From Candidatus Zixiibacteriota bacterium (lineage in GTDB: Bacteria > Zixibacteria > MSB-5A5 > GN15 > FEB-12): DNA of 7,910 nucleotides. The stretch spans positions 1-7,910 of the forward strand of contig JAUVAR010000110.1 in NCBI GenBank assembly GCA_030591625.1, given 5' to 3'. Of this stretch, positions 7,901 through 7,910 are shown piece by piece (the stretch's first letter is position 1; every line of letters begins with the position of its first letter). Under the pieces are notes generated by a model, which worked only from the letters and a program-made list of their open reading frames with translations, was not told the DNA's origin and did no database searches. A program made the position numbers and the translations under genes.

Positions 7901-7910
7901 CTGACCATCC
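1989..7910 (-). CDS. Giant secreted multi-domain CARDB/dockerin-like protein with T9SS sorting domain (5' partial)
   Basis: 1973 codons are visible from the window edge at 7910 to TAG at 1991-1989, without a frameshift. The codons before TTG at 7889 (GWSDAIY) complete a CARDB motif, so that TTG is not a start and the N-terminus with its signal peptide lies outside. Order by visible residue: partial CARDB 1-84; six CARDB at about 85, 217, 362, 491, 641 and 770, to about 896; PPC-like 900-1006; IPT/TIG-like 1007-1098; an unnamed beta domain 1099-1205; a helical hydrophobic insert 1234-1336; a DPNEK module 1366-1545; CARDB 1548-1666; a dockerin-like pair 1667-1736; a cohesin-like region 1737-1877; the T9SS sorting domain 1884-1973. 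CARDB are Ig-like extracellular adhesion modules. The protein should cross the inner membrane by Sec and the outer membrane by T9SS, then be attached or released. No enzyme domain is visible. Adhesion or scaffolding is inferred. Confidence 0.95.
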   Translation of the reverse strand, partial: GWSDAIYLSQDETLDQETDILLEMVAGWHPILLPGQSDTVTASFTLPDTTGSWYVILLPEAHGWIPVSGFTLGTATLTIIPIPPADLEVTRVIAYTSTEAEPLDSVESGYTMHVVYDVTNQMLDSTSTTSWTDGIFLSRDSALDLGEDVLVGTVEYSGNLLSNTSYTNEVTFAVPNELSGSHLVLIVTDYGETVDEGTFEDNNTAISGLFTVWRDPVDLEMWIPTLPIDVFSGTTVEAEFLIQNLGPGRTAATTWTDRVYLSLDTELDRGVDIQVAEYFYDLGTLSSTDDCFGCLKSYQWTALIELPDEVFDLETDEWYILYNIDDNDEVVEERPDTADNYMAESNNLYSERFPIALTTPPCLSAWLDIADTTFAGDPDFAVVTYGSNKGFGSAYSPTGWFDNIYFSTDAILDVETDPLLLSQHWTDTLLPFLTNVVAHTVAIPDVTPGEYYLIFSVDHDDAIFEHTCGHDNIFPKLLTLIEPDWDDLEAPNLIIQAAYAGNQSEADTVAVMAGDTTTVWWVVLNNSTYPTYPDITSWVDDIYLNPTEPFGSPIMYELDSRTHFGSLANIVGCSYPNTSGIGDECWYEDSMVIIIPDTVPSGLYRPIIQTDAIGALLESDEDNSAGGFVPSVLLVDYSPPDLTVSNVTAPVSAYAGQNVTVAFDVINNGVGPVHNSATSWRDAIYLSKDQILDETDVLIFSWEKPWIRMEPGPTGYTMATPFVHIPSGLSGPYYFIVETDMNDEVYEGEGEGNNYLRSTTASTIILRDPANLEVTSIVPPVSVIAGENTFVNWTVQNTDVTDVIGQWTDAVYLSLDPVWDYEDPVIGTLELIATLPAGEKYESTLLFDVSDFIGNLVSDVPGVVPGDYYVIVKADIYNQINETNESDNEATALTTSGVDVRELTFDTPYVDSIPGGGRRFYKITSPADEDIRINFQDHMVNNLGGFGELFVMFEDVPDRIIYDYKNDDLSPDVVSVTVPSTSAGIYYAMVYNLSPDTGRFDISATVLELVVDSLSPSEFGVDGYITTMITGAKFDTTFDCILVNSVNDTLVPFEVELQNSTSVLVWFETIDATVGTWDLECSTDDGLLTVVDAVQIVVETEKRVTLEMFGPSTLRSPNSGTYKFVMSNVGNVNAYDVLSSIHIDPSGIDYELIFIDTTHKDVSSEDEDIDVHIPFLRPLQSEEFYINISPSESFTISSSIMMFDPIYMQHTYDSTDILKKPISTERGQGTGTQLPVNALREVSRQLNANGFHHPSGINGWTNALFTGFLNVAIDNLLGLFWDNLAEHIAFTALAVVAEVGSGPLAPVTTPEIVGAWIIAESINNLKNQVNDIKKFGEGSVEFYNYDYKMWKFTNFPNEVFIVGAIDPNEKIGPGTEENNLITTDETLPYSIYFENVEEATAPAVDVTVTDQLDTLLDWRKFRLSEIAWGDTVIQVPENKSYWHTTVELDSSGLILEIDAGLNIYTGEAHWYFNTIDPITGQPPVDPYAGFLPPNDSNGIGEGHVSFTIKAEDDLAQGTEIKNSATIVFDVNDAIETNEVVNVILTEMADLTFTSLSVQSDSLVPQSGELITFSTSIKNIGELATGSASMAKLYLEHPDSGGVLLDSVEVVSLFPSQSKTVDFSWTPAGAIDSGTIYFVADDDNVVDEVNEGNNTLTSTISVVQSYVCGDVDNDVTHLVDIGDITYLIGYLFIEGPPPEIPASANVDCDPELIIDIGDLTYLISYLFIEGPVPCANCINPSAAKLNSSFAGTCDIVTTSIDKERRVAVINADFGTDVLGFQQQYLLSNSQLTIDSVVIGRDNASVPIFYSANDTLLSIGIVDPSGKELIRSGKSTLAKIYYRVPTTGLSVGLGDVHQITKAVDINSKALRVSVVSNETGLLPQTYLLEQNYPNPFNPSTNIRFALPKPSHVTLQIFNVLGREVATLLDVDRSAGYYQISWDGVNNGGNSVASGVYFYRLEAGEFKSSKKMILLK
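1992..2261 (-). other. T9SS (Por) C-terminal sorting domain
   Basis: The last 90 residues start with YLLEQNYPNPFNPSTNIRF, continue with VTLQIFNVLGREVATL and GYYQISWDGVNNGG, and end with ASGVYFYRLEAGEFKSSKK and a hydrophobic-basic tail. This is the type A (FlgD-Ig-like) sorting signal that directs export across the outer membrane by the type IX system, usually with removal of the domain and attachment or release of the rest. It is complete and strictly C-terminal. Confidence 0.93.
2280..2702 (-). other. Cohesin-like beta region
   Basis: Residues about 1737-1877 include VAVINADFGTDVLGFQQQY, LLSIGIVDPSGKELI, STLAKIYYRV and KAVDINSKALRVSVVS. The order matches the cohesin layout: an early strand with 'G-F-Q' near a described state, a 'D-x-x-G' turn, a 'L-A-x-I-x-(F/Y)-x-V' strand, then a 'D-I-N-x-x-x-L' end. 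It lies between the dockerin-like pair and the sorting domain. Similarity is by pattern only and other Ig-like folds could fit. Confidence 0.4.
2703..2912 (-). other. Dockerin-like double Ca-binding repeat
   Basis: Two halves are visible. The first is GDVDNDVTHLVDIGD followed by ITYLIGYLFIEGP; the second is NVDCDPELIIDIGD followed by LTYLISYLFIEGP. The second keeps the 12-residue D-x-D...D-x-x-D loop of dockerin/EF-hand type. The first has two extra residues in the loop. Each loop is followed by the dockerin helix. Cys residues stand at both ends (C-G-D at the start, P-C-A-N-C at the end) and one lies in the second loop. Dockerins bind Ca and dock to cohesins; in FCB secreted proteins such pairs occur without known cellulosomes, so a partner is not implied. 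Confidence 0.75.
2913..3269 (-). repeat. Isolated eighth CARDB module
   Basis: Residues about 1548-1666 start with ADLTFTSLSVQSD and run through ITFSTSIKNIGE and VDFSWTPAG to VVDEVNEGNNTLTSTISV, a clear CARDB pattern of strands with an acidic D/N-rich end. It lacks the W-x-D-x-Y-L-S core of the array and has SMAKLYLEHPD at that place. About 650 residues part it from the array, so it looks separately acquired or strongly diverged. Confidence 0.8.
3276..3815 (-). other. DPNEK module (DUF11-like beta domain)
   Basis: Residues about 1366-1545 begin with DPNEKIGPGTEENN and contain YSIYFENVEEATAPAVDV, VTDQLDTLLDWRKF, GEGHVSFTIKA and NSATIVFDVNDAIETNEV. I have seen this 'DPN(D/E)K...Y-x-I-x-F-E-N...A-T-A-P-A...V-T-D-x-L-D' pattern late in large secreted CARDB- or adhesin-type proteins of environmental bacteria. 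The later half (N-x-A-x-I-x-F-D...N) is like DUF11-type repeats. Its function is unknown; a structural, cell-surface role is likely. Confidence 0.6.
3903..4211 (-). other. Helical, hydrophobic insert of unknown function
   Basis: Residues about 1234-1336 differ from the rest of this mostly beta protein. They begin with LPVNALREVSRQL and contain long apolar runs (ALFTGFLNVAIDNLLGLFW, then IAFTALAVVAEVG). A Pro-rich turn (GPLAPVTTPE) follows, then a helix with heptad-like spacing (AESINNLKNQVNDIKKFG). It joins an unnamed beta domain (residues 1099-1205) to the DPNEK module. I do not recognise a family. It could be a buried helical bundle, a membrane-interacting segment or an assembly interface. 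Confidence 0.6.
4261..4860 (-). other. AT-rich stretch inside the giant gene
   Basis: A hand count gives 187 G+C in these 600 bases (31%). The next 60 bases (4861-4920) hold 30 (50%) and 5701-5820 holds 57 of 120 (about 48%). A second short dip, 3841-3960, holds 29 of 120 (24%). The reading frame is not broken. The stretch covers most of the IPT/TIG-like module, an unnamed beta domain and its linker. Confidence 0.75.
4617..4892 (-). other. IPT/TIG-like module
   Basis: Residues about 1007-1098 open with VVDSLSPSEFGVDG and continue with TTMITGAKFDTTFDCILVN, then VWFETIDATVGTWDLEC. The 'S-P-S-x-G...T-x-x-I-x-G-x-x-F' opening and the 'T-x-x-G-x-W-D-L' strand near the end resemble IPT/TIG Ig-like folds of surface proteins. 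Most of it lies in the AT-rich stretch described separately. Assignment is by pattern only. Confidence 0.45.
4893..5213 (-). other. PPC-like beta-sandwich module
   Basis: Residues about 900-1006 follow the last copy of the CARDB array. They run from VRELTFDTPYVDSIPGGG through RRFYKITSP and INFQDHM to IYYAMVYNLSPDTGRFDISA. The opening strand, the 'x-F-Y-K-I' strand and the closing 'G-x-Y-Y-x-x-V...G-x-F-D-I' pattern are those of bacterial pre-peptidase C-terminal (PPC) domains. These are secreted beta-sandwich modules, often beside CARDB or peptidase domains. No peptidase is visible here. Confidence 0.5.
5490..7910 (-). repeat. Tandem CARDB (Ig-like) module array, seven copies
   Basis: Seven copies share W-x-D-x-(I/V)-(Y/F)-(L/F)-(S/N), for example SWRDAIYLSKD and QWTDAVYLSLD. 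The Trp codons begin (on the - strand) at 7907, 7520, 7148, 6713, 6299, 5873 and 5492, giving steps of 129, 124, 145, 138, 142 and 127 residues. Most copies start with a (A/V/D)-(D/N)-L strand and end with an acidic D/N-rich segment such as NESDNEA or EGEGEGNNY, as in CARDB. The copy with Trp at 6299 is degenerate (YLNPTEP). Copy 3 has a CxxC (DDCFGC, residues 291 and 294). The copies are diverged at DNA level, so this is an old protein repeat and not a recent tandem duplication. Confidence 0.85.

Overview
The window holds two large protein genes, both cut by the window edges and pointing at each other (tail to tail). On the + strand, 1-1722 is the 3' part of a gene for a membrane-anchored TolB/CsgG-like plus TPR protein whose first visible codons carry a zinc anti-sigma (H-x3-C-x2-C) signature. 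On the - strand, 7910-1989 is the 3' part of a gene for a very large secreted protein with at least 1973 residues. It has a tandem CARDB array, PPC-like and IPT/TIG-like modules, a hydrophobic helical insert, a 'DPNEK' module, one more CARDB, a dockerin-like Ca-binding pair, a cohesin-like beta domain and a type IX secretion (Por) C-terminal sorting domain. Between them lies a 266-base intergenic stretch with a plausible terminator for the - strand gene.

The source looks like an uncultivated bacterium of the FCB superphylum. The C-terminal sorting domain (QNYPNPFNPST near its start, SGVYFYRL near its end) is typical of Bacteroidota, Ignavibacteria, KSB1, Marinimicrobia, Zixibacteria and relatives. 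The dockerin-like repeats of the form VDIGD(I/L)TYLI.YLFIEGP are a style I associate especially with Zixibacteria. That placement comes from remembered family patterns and no search was run. GC is moderate, around 43-50% in the parts I counted, with marked dips to about 24-31% inside the giant gene.

The two genes need not work together. The + strand protein probably has its N-terminus in the cytoplasm and its TolB-like and TPR parts outside the inner membrane, so it may be a sensor or anti-sigma-type regulator. The - strand protein should be exported and fixed to, or released from, the outer surface, probably for adhesion or scaffolding. No catalytic domain is visible in it. Both true starts, their promoters and ribosome binding sites lie outside the window. 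No RNA genes, CRISPR arrays, insertion sequences or attachment sites were seen.
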